A stretch of DNA of 64,000 bases from Synaphobranchus kaupii (lineage: Eukaryota; Chordata; Actinopteri; Anguilliformes; Synaphobranchidae): contig CM056376.1 of assembly GCA_029718625.1 (NCBI GenBank), forward strand, positions 110,096,319 to 110,160,318, in the 5' to 3' direction. Shown here one piece after another: positions 12,491 through 24,780 of this stretch; position 1 is the stretch's first letter; every line of letters begins with the position of its first letter. The notes under the pieces were generated by a model that saw only the letters and a list, made by a program, of their open reading frames with translations, was not told the origin of the DNA and made no database searches. Position numbers and translations under genes: made by a program.

Positions 12491-13657
12491 TTGAGGACAA
12501 AATTATTGGCCCCCCCTGTAAAGATGAGCAAAAAGGGTTATAAAAAATTTACCGTTTGGTGAATTAGCTTAATCTCACACTGAAAAAACAAGAAGAATCC
12601 AACCTTTAATTGACGTTAATTTATTATGAGAAAAAAAATCCCTCATCAAGAAATAATTATTTTTAACAAAACCACATTGGCCACAATTATTGGCCCCCCT
12701 GCATTTATATATAGAATAAAGTAATAATTTTTAATATTTGGTCACATATCCTTTGCATGCCATGACTTCCTGATGTCTGTGACCCAACAACATCAAAAAA
12801 CTCTTGATATCTTATTTTCTGGTACTCTTACAAGCAATACTATAACATCTCTGCATTTGAATGGATCTCTATGGGAATTGGGGGGTGGGACTAGATTTAG
12901 CTGTAAATTATGCTGGAACAGTATGGAACACATAGTTGGCTAAATGGCTGTAAGTCATCAAGGGTCTGACGTATCAAACAAGCTTTAAACCATCACTCTG
13001 TTGCCAGATATGCAGTAGATATGGATGAATAACTTGAAGGGTTTCTTCTCCTGACTTATTTTTCCATAGAGTTCAATAGGAAAATTTGTCAGGAGAAACA
13101 ACCCTTAAAGTGATCCATCCATATCTACTGCATATCTGGCAGCAGAGTGATTGTTTAAGGCTTGTTTGATACCTCAGACCCTTGTTGACTTACAGCCATT
13201 TTACCAACCGTGTATTCCATACTGTTCCAGCATAATTTACAGCTAAATCTAGTCCCACCCCCCAATTCCCATAGAGATCCATTCAAATGCAGAGATGTTA
13301 TAGTATCGCTTGTAAGAGTACCAGAAAATAAGATATCAAGAGTCTTTTGATGTTGTTGGGTCACAGACATCAGGAAGTCATGGCATGCAAAGGATATGTG
13401 ACCAAATATTAAAAATGATTACTTTATTCTATATATATAAATGCAGGGGGCCAATAATTGTGGCCAATGTGGTTTTGTTAAAAATAATTATTTCTTGATG
13501 AGGGATTTTTTTTTCTCATAATAAATTAACGTCAATTAAAGGTTGGATTCTTATAGTTTTTTCAGTGTGAGATTAAGCTAATTCACCAAACGGTGAATTT
13601 TTTATAACCCTTTTTGCTCATCTTTACAGGGGGGGCCAATAATTTTGTCCTCAACTG
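12488..13657. mobile_element. Tc1/mariner-type foldback element 1 (1170 bp)
   Basis: It begins cagttgaggacaaaattatt and ends with the reverse complement, with TA on both sides, as expected for Tc1/mariner insertion. Nearly the whole length is one palindrome with its centre near 13070 (caggagaaac arms around ccatagagttcaataggaaa). The outer ~220 bp on each side are element-specific; the inner part (about 12715-13431) is a core also found at 13911-14521 and 32701-33320. No transposase frame is present. The single-strand form would fold into a very long hairpin. Confidence 0.9.
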
Positions 13658-13681
13658 TATATATACACACACACACACATA

Positions 13682-14750
13682 CAGTGAGCACCCTAATTCA
13701 TTGGACAGTGACACATCGTTTGTTATTTTGGTTCTTTACTCTAGCACTTTGAGTTTGAAAGGATGACAATGAGGTTGAAGTGCAGACTGTCAGCTTTAAT
13801 TTGAGGTATTTTCATCCATATCGGATGAACCATTAAATATACAACCTTTTGTACATAGTCCCCCCATTTTCTGGCATCAAGAAATATTGGACAGTTTAAC
13901 ATAATGTAGAATAAAGTAATAATTTTTTACATTTGGTCACATTTCCTTTGCATGCCATGACTTCCTGATGTCTGTGACCCAACAATATCAAAAGACTCTT
14001 GATATCTTATTTTCTGGTACTCCTACATGCGATAATATAACCTCTCTGCATTTGAATGGATCTCTATGGGAATTGGGGGAGTGGGACTAGATTTAGCTGT
14101 AAATTACCCTGGGACAGTATGGAACTCATGGTTGGCTAAATGGCTCTGTCATCAAGGGTCTGATGTAACAAACGAGCCTTAAACCATCACTCTGCTGCCT
14201 GATATGCAGGATGGATAACTTGAAGGGTTTCTTCTCCTGACTTATTTTTCCATAGAGCTCAATAGGAAAATTTGTCAGGAGAAACAACCCTTTAAGTGAT
14301 CCATCCACATCTACTGCATATCTGGCAGCAGAGTGATGGTTTGAGGCTCATTTAGTACCTCAGACCCTTGATGACATACAGCCATTTCGCTAACCATGTA
14401 TTCCATACTTTACATTTAGCATAATTTCCAGCTAAATCTAGTCTAGGCTAAATCTAGTTATCAGGAAGTCATGGCATGCAAAGGATATGTGACAAAATAT
14501 TAAAAATTATTACTTTAGTCTACGTTATGTTAAACTGTCCAATATTTTTGATGCCAGAAAATGGGATGACTATATACAAAATGTTGTATAATTTCTAAAC
14601 TGTTCATCCGATATGGATGAAAATACCTTAAATTAAAGCTGACAGTCTGCACTTCAACCTCATTTTCATCCTTTCAAACTCAAAGTGCCAGAGTACAGAA
14701 CCAAAATACCAAAAATTGAGTCACTGTCCAATGAATTATGGCTCTCGCGG
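13682..14750. mobile_element. TA-flanked foldback element 2 (1069 bp)
   Basis: The left end cagtgagcaccctaattcat and the right end attatggctctcgcgg are imperfect inverted repeats (attcattggacagtgac is well conserved) flanked by TA. The outer arms (~225 bp) differ from those of element 1, but the inner core repeats the same palindrome. Only 24 bases, mostly (AC)n, separate the two elements. It has no coding capacity. Confidence 0.88.
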
Positions 14751-14990
14751 TATATGCACACATAACATACACACACACACAAAAGTGGGTAGACACATTT
14801 AACATACTCTGCCATCACTATGGTCATAAATAAGGATTACCTGCCCTCTGTGTGTATTGTAAGCAGATAAGACCACACAGGGAACTCCTCATTTGAATGC
14901 ATGACGGAGTTCCCCAAGCTAATTTATTTGAATAATTGTTTTTATTGTCTGATACCAAGTGACCAAGAACTCCTCATGAAGGAGAAAATG

Positions 14991-15548
14991 TAAAGATCAT
15001 GAGTTCAGTTAGCCCCATGTGTAACACCGTAGTTTTAGTGTTAGTGCACTGTTAAAGATCATGAGTTCAGTTAGCCCCATGTGTAACACCGTAGTTTTAG
15101 TGTTGGTGCACTGTTAAAGATCATGAGTTCAGTTAGCCCCATGTGTAACACCGTAGTTTTGGTGTTAGTGTACTGTTAAAGATCATGAGTTCAGTTAGCC
15201 CCATGTGTAACACCGCAGTTTTAGTGTTGGTGCACTGTTAAAGATCATGAGTTCAGTTAGCCCCATGTGTAACACCGTAGTTTTAGTGTTATTGCACTGT
15301 TAAAGATCATGAGTTCAGTTAGCCCCATGTGTAACACCGTAGTTTTAGTGTTGGTGCACTGTTAAAGATCATGAGTTCAGTTAGCCCCATGTGTAACACC
15401 GTAGTTTTAGTGTTGGTGCACTGTTAAAGATCATGAGTTCAGTTAGCCCCATGTGTAACACCGTAGTTTTAGTGTTAGTGCACTGTTAAAGATCATGAGT
15501 TCAGTTAGCCCCATGTGTAACACCATAGTTTTAGTGTTGGTGCACTGT
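14991..15548. repeat. 62-bp minisatellite, 9 units
   Basis: Exactly nine head-to-tail units of 62 bases, starting taaagatcatgagttcagtt and ending gtgcactgt. Units start at 14991, 15053, 15115, 15177, 15239, 15301, 15363, 15425 and 15487. They differ at only a few sites (for example ttagtg or ttggtg), so the array is young or homogenised. Each unit contains aacac and gtgtt arms ten bases apart that could form a small hairpin. It is not a CRISPR array, as there are no spacers. Confidence 0.97.
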
Positions 15549-17365
15549 TTTTTTCTTTTTGAAAACTGTCATTTAAAACTAACTAGCACAGAGTTCAGCC
15601 CATTTATAGTATATTGTCAAAATGTGTTAAAAGAAAAACGCAAAATAAGCACTTAGTTTAGACAATTATGTTTGCACTAACACTGAATCTCTTAACATAA
15701 TTTGTCAGGGAAGTTAAATTAGACTTAATTCCTGCTTGTGACACCAGTTTTTGTTTTAATGGAGGTGACAAGGTCATCTATTTTATTTTATTAATGAGAG
15801 AAGAACTGACGGCCAACTCTTTAGAAATGTGTCAGGATTGGAACGCTAATCTCCAGGGTGATAATATGCTGACTGGCCAACAAACAAAGGTAAAATAGAG
15901 ATGCCATTCCTCATGCCCAAACGGTCACTACGCTTCTCTTCCATTTTCATGAGACACGCATTCATCTGTTCAACAGGAAGCCTACCTTTTACCTGCCATG
16001 TCTAATTCCCAACTGCCAATGTTTGCGTCATATCTGGAAGTGCGTGAATGTGCTTGATTGTTCCTAACACAGTGTTTCTCATGCACCATTACTTCCCAGA
16101 ACGAGTCAATCGGTATGTTGCCATTTTACACTGATCTAAGGGACCATTGTTTCACGCCGCAAGCACACTGCAACATAAGAAAATGTTGTCCCCAGAGACC
16201 ATGTGTAGACTATGTGTGCATTAGTGGTTTGTACATACAGTAGGTTGTCCTAAAGAATAATTTGTTGGCATTATAGCTAGGCGAACATAGTCTATGTTGG
16301 TTATGTTTTACCTGTTTTTTGTTTGTTTGTTTGTTATAATTTAATGTTATTGTACTGTCTTACTGTGCTGGTCACTGACGTTGCACAGACAAAGAGCATC
16401 TGTTTAAAACAACTTAATAAATGCATAATAATCTCTTATTATCACTCTAATGTAAGTTTGTTTAAGAGTGCTTCATCGCTTGCTCCTAATCTTTAACCAG
16501 TGCTGTGTAGACACATTTTACATCCAGTTTATTTATTTTTTTCAGTTTAAGCTACAGAAAATGTTTTCCTTCATTGGGAAATAGGCTAGCTTTGTGTATT
16601 GCATGCATACACATAGATATATCCCCCTTCCCCTCAAAAGATGTTGAGTGTGTTACACAGGATAGTGTTTTTATATTTTTGTACAGAAGACAGCTTCTTT
16701 AAGGCAGCTGGTTTGTATTTTGCAATCGCACCGTAGTGTCAAAAGATCTGGTAGAACGGGCGCCTGTGTAGGCTTCATATCAGTGCGGCGGACCAGTTGT
16801 TTGGGCATTTCTTCCTCCTTGTCTGTCTACATGCATGTGATGGTAAGAAGAGACATCGAGTTTCCAGTGGTGCGGGCTGTGGGTACCTGAGGAGTTATAC
16901 CTGTTTGCCCACTTCTCCCAGCCCCCCCACACCCCTTCTTCCTTAATAAACCTCTCGTGGGGATCAGGGTCGGATTTCAGCTGTCCTGTTTAGACGCAGT
17001 GAACACTTTTTAATATCCGCCACTTCAGAGAGACTTGCGGGTCTCTTTCAGGTAATGGCCCACTATCCACAAATGACGTTAATTAGCTTCTTCAAAGATG
17101 AAAGGGCAAAGGTGAAAGAGTCACGTTTGTTGAGGGGAATACACCAGGGTTCAAGTATCGAGCACGAAAACGTCACTCTCCTCTTCAAAGCATCCACCAA
17201 TCACCATGGCCGATTTTGGGTTTCCACCATAAACATGCAAATAAACAAGCAGCACGTAATGTGGGGTGAAGAACCCTGGAGGGCCACAGCGTATGTGTGT
17301 CCTGTTCTGTGTGTCCTTCTGGTTTGCTTTTAATCGGCAGCCAGTTTAAGCCTTGGAAACCTGGG
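15549..17365. other. Non-coding stretch, no gene recognised
   Basis: Mostly AT-rich. No supported exons or transposon ends. A short pyrimidine-rich segment lies at about 16915-16945. Confidence 0.45.
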
Positions 17366-17522
17366 GGGGTGTACTACGAAGCAGGATTACTTAGCTGGAT
17401 AACTGCACCGAGTAAAACCAGGAACAGCTCTTTTTACTTCAGTCCGTGTTCCAGATTTGAGATGGTTCCGGGTTGTACTCGGTACAGTTATCCAGCTGTA
17501 ATCCTGCTTCGTAGTAAACCCC
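17366..17522. mobile_element. Short MITE hairpin (~157 bp)
   Basis: The left arm has ggtgtactacgaagcaggat and the right arm carries its near-exact reverse complement (atcctgcttcgtagtaaacc). The pairing continues inward (gctggataactg with cagttatccagc). The target-site duplication is not clear, so the superfamily is open. Confidence 0.8.
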
Positions 17523-17529
17523 TCAGGAG

Positions 17530-19560
17530 TGTGGAGTCAAGCAGTCAGTGACTTAACTTAAAAATCACTTGAATTGTGCACTGAATATATAAACACTAGC
17601 TGTAATTGTGCATTAATAAGGGTTACTACACACATGCCGTATAAATACCTTGTTTTGACTGTTGTTATTAACTTCTGTTCCACAGTTTCGATGTAATATT
17701 TAGACCCAAAACAGAAATAATAGTTGATTATAGGGGCCTAAGGGCCATCTGTGGACCTTTTGCCCAGTGGACCTTTTGGCGCTGGCTGGGTACGCAAAAC
17801 TGGATTCATGCCTTGGCTTTCAGTGGACAACAAAGCTCTGCACACACTCCCACACACACGCGCACGCACACGCACACACACCTCATCTAGTTTTAATGCC
17901 AAACTTTTTTTTTAAATCAGCATGGAATTATTTAACAAGTTATTATGTTTTCGTACAATAGGAACAGTTTTATCTAAGGATTAAGCAAGTGAGAGGCCTG
18001 CCTTCTACTGTAAGTGATCCATATCTAAAATCAAACAGGGAAGTGTCCTTTATTTTAAACCAATGGGGAAAAGCCCAGATTAACATGCTAGAGCCAAAAC
18101 CCTTTTTCCTTCCAAAGAAACCTACTGCTGTTGCAGATCACTCCTTGGTTTAAACTGTTGCATGTTTGGATCATTCGAGTTGTTCTATTCAAAGCACACT
18201 CTACTGTACTGTGCTATTAACTGCTTATACAGGCTTTGACTCTTGCATATATTGTACTTTATAGAATGGCAGTTAATGTGAATCACATAGGACAGGGCTA
18301 ATTAAATGTTTGAAAATGTACTAAGACATGGAATCTCTGATGGTAATCCTGCCCACAGAATTCTCCGGACTGATATTACGCACTAATCATATTCCGTGGC
18401 ATTCTATCAGAACTAGAATCTGATACCTGTTTTGTCAAACCCTCCCCGGCCGCTGCTTGTATGATTTCTCTACGTATTTCAGCCACTAGTACCAGTCACT
18501 CTAGAAAGCTGAATTTCCAGTTCCCTTCCCCATTTGGACAATAGCCGTCAACACCCGCACACATGCACACACATACACACAATGTAACGCTACTGCTTAC
18601 TCCGTTACACCCTTGTGTACACTGGCCAGCGTCTTTCACGCAATGCAAATGCAACATTGCCGTAACTTTGAAGCACGGTCAGCATGCTGCATCAGGCGCT
18701 GCAGAAATGTTTTTGGGAGCACTATGCTTTGACCACGCAGGTGTAAAAGAGTAATTATAGCAAACCTGTCCGCATTCCTTTGTCAACCTGCACCGACGAC
18801 AGGCTACTCTGAAAAGGCATGGAGTGGCGGCACAGTAAGGTTCCTCTCAGTGAAAGGCCTGGGAAGCTGGATTTTGGTGGATGGCTGGTTGTTGGCGGTC
18901 AGGTCGTGAGTTGAGTGGGCGGGGTCAGGGGTGGAGGGGGCATTTTAAGTGGCTCCGGCGAACAGAATCGTAAAAAGAACAGGACACCACCTGTGTGTAC
19001 AGAGAGGTCTTTTTAGTGTTTGCTCTGCGCTCAGCCCACACCATCGGGTATTTTCCATGACAACACAATCTGCCTGCCCGCCACAGAACTGAAGCTTATT
19101 GATACTGAGACACAGAGGAATTAATCTCCTTTTCTACTTTTACCCTCAATTAAAACTGTTTACAGAAACCAAGATACAGCAAGCCGGGGTGTTTAGTGTA
19201 CAAGTAATCAGCAACAAATGAAACCATATTCCTTTAGCTTTTTGGAGTAATGAACCTTCTTTAACGGCTGTAGCAGCTCTGAGCCAGAAAGGTATTTTTA
19301 CCGTGGTAGTTGGTGTCACCTGAGACTACGGGTAAACAGCCGGTGGAGAAGCGAGTCAGGACAGCATCACTGCTGGTACACGGATCACAGAGTTTAGGGG
19401 AGAGCAGCCAGCGCTCTGAGAACACAACACAAATCTTAAAGAAACAGCAGTCGGCCGAACCGAGCTAATGAAGACGCTCGCCGCGTGTGTCGGCACAATT
19501 CGCTCTGATTCACTGCGGTGTGCAGCCCAGCTGCATGGAAACAGTACCTGCCTCCTCCTG
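17530..19560. other. Non-coding stretch with small CA tracts
   Basis: Contains short CA/CG-rich tracts at about 17840-17882 and 18555-18580. No gene recognised. A moderately GC-rich part at 18780-18960 shows no frame that looks coding. Confidence 0.45.
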
Positions 19561-19599
19561 CACCTTTGTACTTTACAGGTACTGCCGAGTTCACACAAA

Positions 19600-19657
19600 C
19601 ACACGTAATACCTACTTGCATATGGATATGCATACACACCTACCTACATGTATGCAT

Positions 19658-19701
<44 letters not shown>

Positions 19702-19810
19702 TACCTACTTGCATATGCACACACATACATGTATACACACACACACATACATACCTACTTGCATATGCACATGCACACACCTACATGCATATAGACTCAC
19801 GCACAATCCA
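19600..19810. repeat. Compound CA-rich tandem repeat
   Basis: A (CA)n core at about 19659-19700, flanked by three copies of an imperfect longer unit with cctacttgcatatg and acatgtat/catacac elements. Open frames through it encode only His/Thr runs and are not genes. Confidence 0.9.
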
Positions 19811-20495
19811 ACACGCATATGCACGTTACAGATAAACCAATTCTTCAGCTGGACATCTATGGGGCTGATTCACCGAATTATATGAGTATACATGGTATAC
19901 TGTATGCCTGTTCATTTAAGTTCATTAAAACTTAAGGAAACAACGTCTTAATCAGCTGATCAGTTTGTGACATTTATTGCAAAAAAATAATTCATAGGCT
20001 GCTCAATATTTGCCCTACATACAATGCAACATTTAATAAATGATAGTTGTGAGATTTACACTGTGTTTAAAAAATTTAAAAAAACATCTTTTGGTGTGAT
20101 GTGTGGCACAGTCTGTAGGGTGGTCAGTCCATACACAAACTACCCGTGAGGTTTGATCACCAGCCGTGGCACTTTCTGCGCTGTGATGCCTTCTCGATTT
20201 GGTATTTCGATTTGGAAGAGGATGGACTGCCTGCTCTCCTTTTTAAACAAACTTTTGACTTAATAAAATCTTTAACGTAAAGCACAGAAACGAACACTTC
20301 GACGTGGTCCTCGCCACTGGCCTTCTTTTGGGTTTGAAGGTCACATGATACAGTGTCCATGTTGGAATTTCAGTTAAATTTATGTTTTACATGTAGCAAT
20401 TTACCGTAAGGCTGATTAGCGATGTGTGAATGGTCTTAGGACCCCTCTATAGCCTCAAATAGCTGTGCTCATTATTCACCTCTTGCTGCTTGCAG

Positions 20496-20950
20496 GTTGT
20501 ACAATACTACTGCTGTTAATGTTTCAACATTATCCAAACAGTGAACGCTTTCCGGAATCAGCGTGCACAACACCAGAGGGAAAGATAAGCGTGCAGTCAA
20601 GTGTCTGTATATTTTGGTGTTATAAAAACATTGTAAACTGCATGATTGCCGGCATAAAAAAAGGAAGTGTGGATATCTTTGAGCTTGGCTCAGAGAACTG
20701 CTATTTCTTGTACCGACTTTCTGTGAATGAAACGGGAAAGACAAAGCGCCCTTGTGGAAACGGATCTATTCGAGTCATTCCATTAATTATTTACCAGAAC
20801 TTGGAGGGAAAAAAGAATGAAAAAGAAAATGCCAAACAAGGGGCTGGTGAAAAGGTCACTTTGCTCTGTGTGCGCTCAAAAATAAATAGTGATGGATTAG
20901 CATGTGCCTTATCGGGTCTAGTTATCATTTTAGTTATTCAAAAATGCTAA
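20496..20950 (+). CDS. Unassigned open frame, 161 codons, doubtful
   Basis: I do not recognise this. The open frame starts at ATG 20465. A pyrimidine-rich stretch ending ttgctgcttgcag at 20495 would be a good splice acceptor, so part of it could be an exon ending with TAA at 20948-20950. The predicted peptide has several cysteines, two N-x-S/T sites (NET and NGS) and a hydrophobic C-terminal stretch (SGLVIILVI). It lacks any domain I can name and its composition follows the AT-rich background. It lies 400 bases upstream of the first coding exon of the C4orf19 orthologue, on the same strand. Most likely a chance frame or part of a 5' intron; a small secreted or GPI-type protein is possible. 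Confidence 0.15.
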
Positions 20951-21352
20951 AGAAACCTGGCAAACCAATAAATAATAATTACATGGTTGCAAGTTGGGTG
21001 TGTGATTAATAACTGTCTTGAAGCTGTGACAGATTGTTCAGTTTCGTTTTTGATTTATTAATTTTGTTTAGCAGACAGGTATATTTAGCTCATTTATGTA
21101 GTTAAATGGTACCTATCCCTGCAGTTGTCCTGCCCTGCATAGTGGCTATTGACATGTGTGTCCAGCTGCATTATTATAACTAAATTATAATATACTTTAT
21201 GCTATAATTATATTTATGTCAAACTTTATAGAAATTGAGGAGTGTTACCAAATAGCTGTCATCACATATTTAGCCCTAGTGGATATTTTCCATGGTATTG
21301 TGTTTGATGCCATGTTCTTGTCACTAACCACGCCCCTTACCTTTTTTCACAG

Positions 21353-21405
21353 TTCCACCACTCAGTTGGCCTGATGGGGTGCCGATGCTGTAGGATGATA
21401 AAAAG
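21353..21405 (+). CDS. c4orf19: C4orf19/PGCKA1 orthologue, first coding exon
   Basis: The exon is bounded by ccttttttcacag (acceptor, ending 21352) and a GTATTA donor at 21406. Translation starts at ATG 21374, giving MGCRCCRMIK plus two bases of the next codon. Bases 21353-21373 are 5' UTR. The peptide matches the start of vertebrate C4orf19 (PGCKA1, named for association with PDCD10 and the GCKIII kinases). Gly2 with Cys3, Cys5 and Cys6 is a classic myristoylation plus palmitoylation signal, so the protein is expected at membranes. The split codon AG|C gives Ser, joining to YIYDP in the exon at 25946; the Ser-Tyr-x-x-Asp-Pro continuation is characteristic of the family. Further 5' UTR exons and the promoter are not located. 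Confidence 0.85.
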
Positions 21406-22097
21406 GTATTAACCATTTGAACCATTGACATTTTTGTACTACTGTTTTTGTTGTTGTTGTATTATTAAATCTCATGTTTGATCCAATTATTGTAATTTCC
21501 ATGTGTTGTGTCTCCAAAAAAAGGAATTCTAATTGTAAAAAATGATTTTCCATTTGCCAAAATACTATTGCGGTGTAGTCATGTGGGATGAGAGCACGTA
21601 CACCGGATGAGAAGTGTGTGTTAAAAATGTGTTTTAGTGTGTTGAAAACATGACGTTTTATTGTCCCAAACATTGTACAACTGGTTGTTCAATGAGATAT
21701 TTCAGATTACCTTACTGAAGAGTACAGACACACTTCAGGGGAGTCACATTTTTACCTTGCGATTTGTAGGCTTATGAGCCCAGCTATAAGCGCAGAGCCA
21801 ACATGGATCTGCTCCTGGTACGTGACACAGAATAGAATGTGGGACCCAGCGTGATCGTTAAGGATCCAGGGGACGGCTGGATGAAGTTAGCAGTCTGGCT
21901 CCTTCACTCCCCAGCCTAATTCTCTCATTAATATGCTGTAAGGAGCATTGCAGTCTGAGACAGGAGGGCTGCTCTGGCACAGAAACGTGTGTACTGGGCA
22001 TAAGCCTGGATGGAGGCACTTTCCATTGGGAGATGAGGTGGAGTTATGACATCCCCAACCTCCCCCCACACCGTTATCTTTGTTATAAGTGTTGTTC

Positions 22098-22265
22098 TTG
22101 GTAGTAGTAGTATTTGTAGAAGTACTAGAAGTATTTATAGATGTAGTTTTATTTGTAGTAGAAGTAATAGTACTTCTAGTAGTGAAGTAATAGTAGTAGA
22201 AGTATTAGACGTAATGGTAGTGGTAGCTGCAGTAGTAGCAGCAACAGTGGTAGTAGTAGCGGCAC
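22098..22265. repeat. Degenerate (GTA)n trinucleotide repeat
   Basis: About 165 bases of imperfect gta/tag triplets with interruptions, an old decayed microsatellite inside the C4orf19 intron. Confidence 0.9.
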
Positions 22266-22507
22266 CAGCACTGACCCTCGACCCCCCCCTCCCGCCATGG
22301 AGCAATCGTGCTTCCTTCTATGGCTAAATTCAGTTGTAAAGTTTAGAAATGATCACACCAGTCAGGAACCAGGATATGAGCAAGAAAAACAACACCCCAG
22401 GTGACCTGAAAGTGACACATCATGGTGTAGCACACACATGGGTGTCCCGAGAGACCAGGAGTGGGAGGGGCATCTGATCATGAGTGGGTTGAGCTCAGTA
22501 ATGTTAT

Positions 22508-22526
22508 GGGGGGGGGGGGGGGGGGG
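22508..22526. repeat. Poly-G run, 19 bases
   Basis: A pure G homopolymer. The length may be unreliable in the assembly. It is G-quadruplex prone. Confidence 0.9.
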
Positions 22527-24766
22527 TGTTCAGCAGGGTCACAGGTCAATTCCATTTCAGTTCAGTCAATTCATGAAATTAACTGTAATTCAGTTCATGA
22601 CCTGGAAAAAAAAATGCTCAGTGTTCTGAGGATTTGTTAACCAATGAATTGAATTCCACTCATTTTCTGTATTGACTCGCCTGAAAGGATATTTACCCTG
22701 ACCCCGAATTAAAGGAGACACAAGGAGAAGAAGAGGAGGAAGATTGAGAGAAAGCGAGAGGCCATACCTAAGTATCGCTGGATCCCCCCCAGTCTTACAG
22801 TGGGGTGTCTGCATCGTTTTGATGGCAGTGGTCTCTATGATGCGGTAGAAGGGCTTACTTGTCACCTATGACCATACCCTGTGACCATGTCACCATACGC
22901 ACCCCAAAATGGCTATAGGTATCGCATGCTGTCAGAGACTCAGTGAGCTGTATCAGTCATAGCTGCTATGGCCAGTGGTGTCTTTTGAATGGTTCATAAT
23001 GAGTCAGTGATGGACAGCTGATAGCACCTATGATGTCCATGGCTATAATATGCATCATATGGCTACATATGTAGTTCCTGAGGCCAGGATAAGGGTTGAA
23101 CTTGTGGTCCCCTTCCTACCAGCACCCCAGACGTGTAGGTACCAGGCTTTATTGGCAGTGATCAAAACGTTTATTGCTTTAAATGTTTTTCCCTTATACA
23201 TTACAGTCTTTGGCCTGAGGCCCACGCCTTCTTTGAACTACAATATTCAAAGCAGAATGTATGTTGTGGTATAAACACAGCTCAGCTTAACCGCAGTTGA
23301 TACTTACACTGCCAACCCTGAGCCTGTGTTTTGAATACATGTATACAGGGATGTGTATTGTTATCCATGAGTCCGGTAATTGGGGTTTGTTATAATTTAG
23401 GGTAGATGGGAAACTATTACAAACCCCTTTATAAGAAGGGGGGAAGATCCATTAATTTCGTTCCGCCAGCCAGAGTTTCAGGATGTCCCTCACACCTTTG
23501 CAGATAGCCTGTTCCATGTTCATCGACGAGCTTTAACGGTGTCCACAGGAAACACAAGCTGAAAATCACGACCCCCATTTTCCCACAGTGCACGGCACTC
23601 CCAGGATTACCGAACTGAGCCCGGATCACGGAGCAGCTTGCCGTGATCGCCACACTTAAGCGCCTGCTCGGATGCAGCTTTGTAAAAGAGACATTGTGTC
23701 CGAACCAGTGGTGCCACATCATTACTCAATCTTTACTGATGGCCTCGGAAACTCACTTTGCATAATTGTGAAACAGGCCTCCGCCGGACGCAAGCAGGTG
23801 CTAAATATGCAAATGACTCTGCCTGGGATTAGTCAATTCGAATCCTTTGGAGACACTTGGTCAAGCACATTCTCCAGTTCTCTCTAAAAGGGCTTACAGT
23901 CTCAGAACATCAAGGATGGATTAAATTGGTTGGATTGAGATAGGATTAATTTCTTTGAGAGTTTGACATACCATATAGTCACAATAAGAGACTGTAAGAA
24001 GGGTATACATCCTCACAGGCTGTACACAAACACACTTCCTCTGGGGGTGAATTGTTTTTGCGCTTTCCTTGCTTTAAAGTCTCTTTATCCAGAGCCCCGT
24101 CCTGATGGTAAAGAAGGTGAATTATTTGAACAATTGATCTCTTTCTTAGAACCCCGCTCTATCTTCAGGAAAATCTGTGTCCTAAATCTTGATGTATGGC
24201 CCGCTGGTACTATCAGAGCTGTTTAATGGCCCCCCGTAGTATCTAACACTGACACAGAACCTTCTAGCAGCGGCTTGAAGATAACCGTTAAGGCTGGGTT
24301 TAAATAATGTGGATTGTTGTTGTGGAGTTTTACGTGCTGTGTGCATTGGGCAGTGTTCCTTTTCACAGACAGGCACATCCAGGAAGGAGTCATCCTTATT
24401 ATTATCCATGAAACCCCTTTATGTCTGTCTCTCTGGTGGTTTGGACAGTGTTGTCATTCTTCATTTTAAAATCCACAACAATTTGAACAGCAGTGCTGGT
24501 TATTTATGCAGTGAATGCCACTAGTGAATGCCACTAGCACACTCAGCAAAATCCATCTTTGATCCCCATAAATCCCTGTTTCAATGGAATTATTATCCAC
24601 TGTAGATTAGACATTATACTCAGTGTATATCTCATAACAGGTTTAACCGAACCGCACACTGCCACCTGTCAGGTTTCGCATTTCTGTATAGACAGCGGCA
24701 GAATTGAAAGTTTTTGTTTGTTTTTCCGTTTAGTTTTTTGTTCTGCGTGGTTTGTGCCTCGCTGCC

Positions 24767-24780
24767 GTTGCCACGGAAAC
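24767..24780. promoter_or_regulatory. Candidate RFX X-box
   Basis: The sequence gttgccacggaaac fits the RFX X-box (GTNRCC, 2-base spacer, RGYAAC) with one mismatch. It lies at the edge of a GC-rich, CpG-containing island within the C4orf19 intron, so the island could be an internal enhancer or alternative promoter. Motif evidence only. Confidence 0.25.

Noticed and set aside
14991..15548. CRISPR-like array
   Set aside because: Units are contiguous with no unique spacers, and the genome is eukaryotic. The same applies to the 28-bp array at 26661.
19487..19885. His/Thr-rich frames
   Set aside because: Translations of CA repeats; the same holds for frames at 63009-63245 and 60516-60788.
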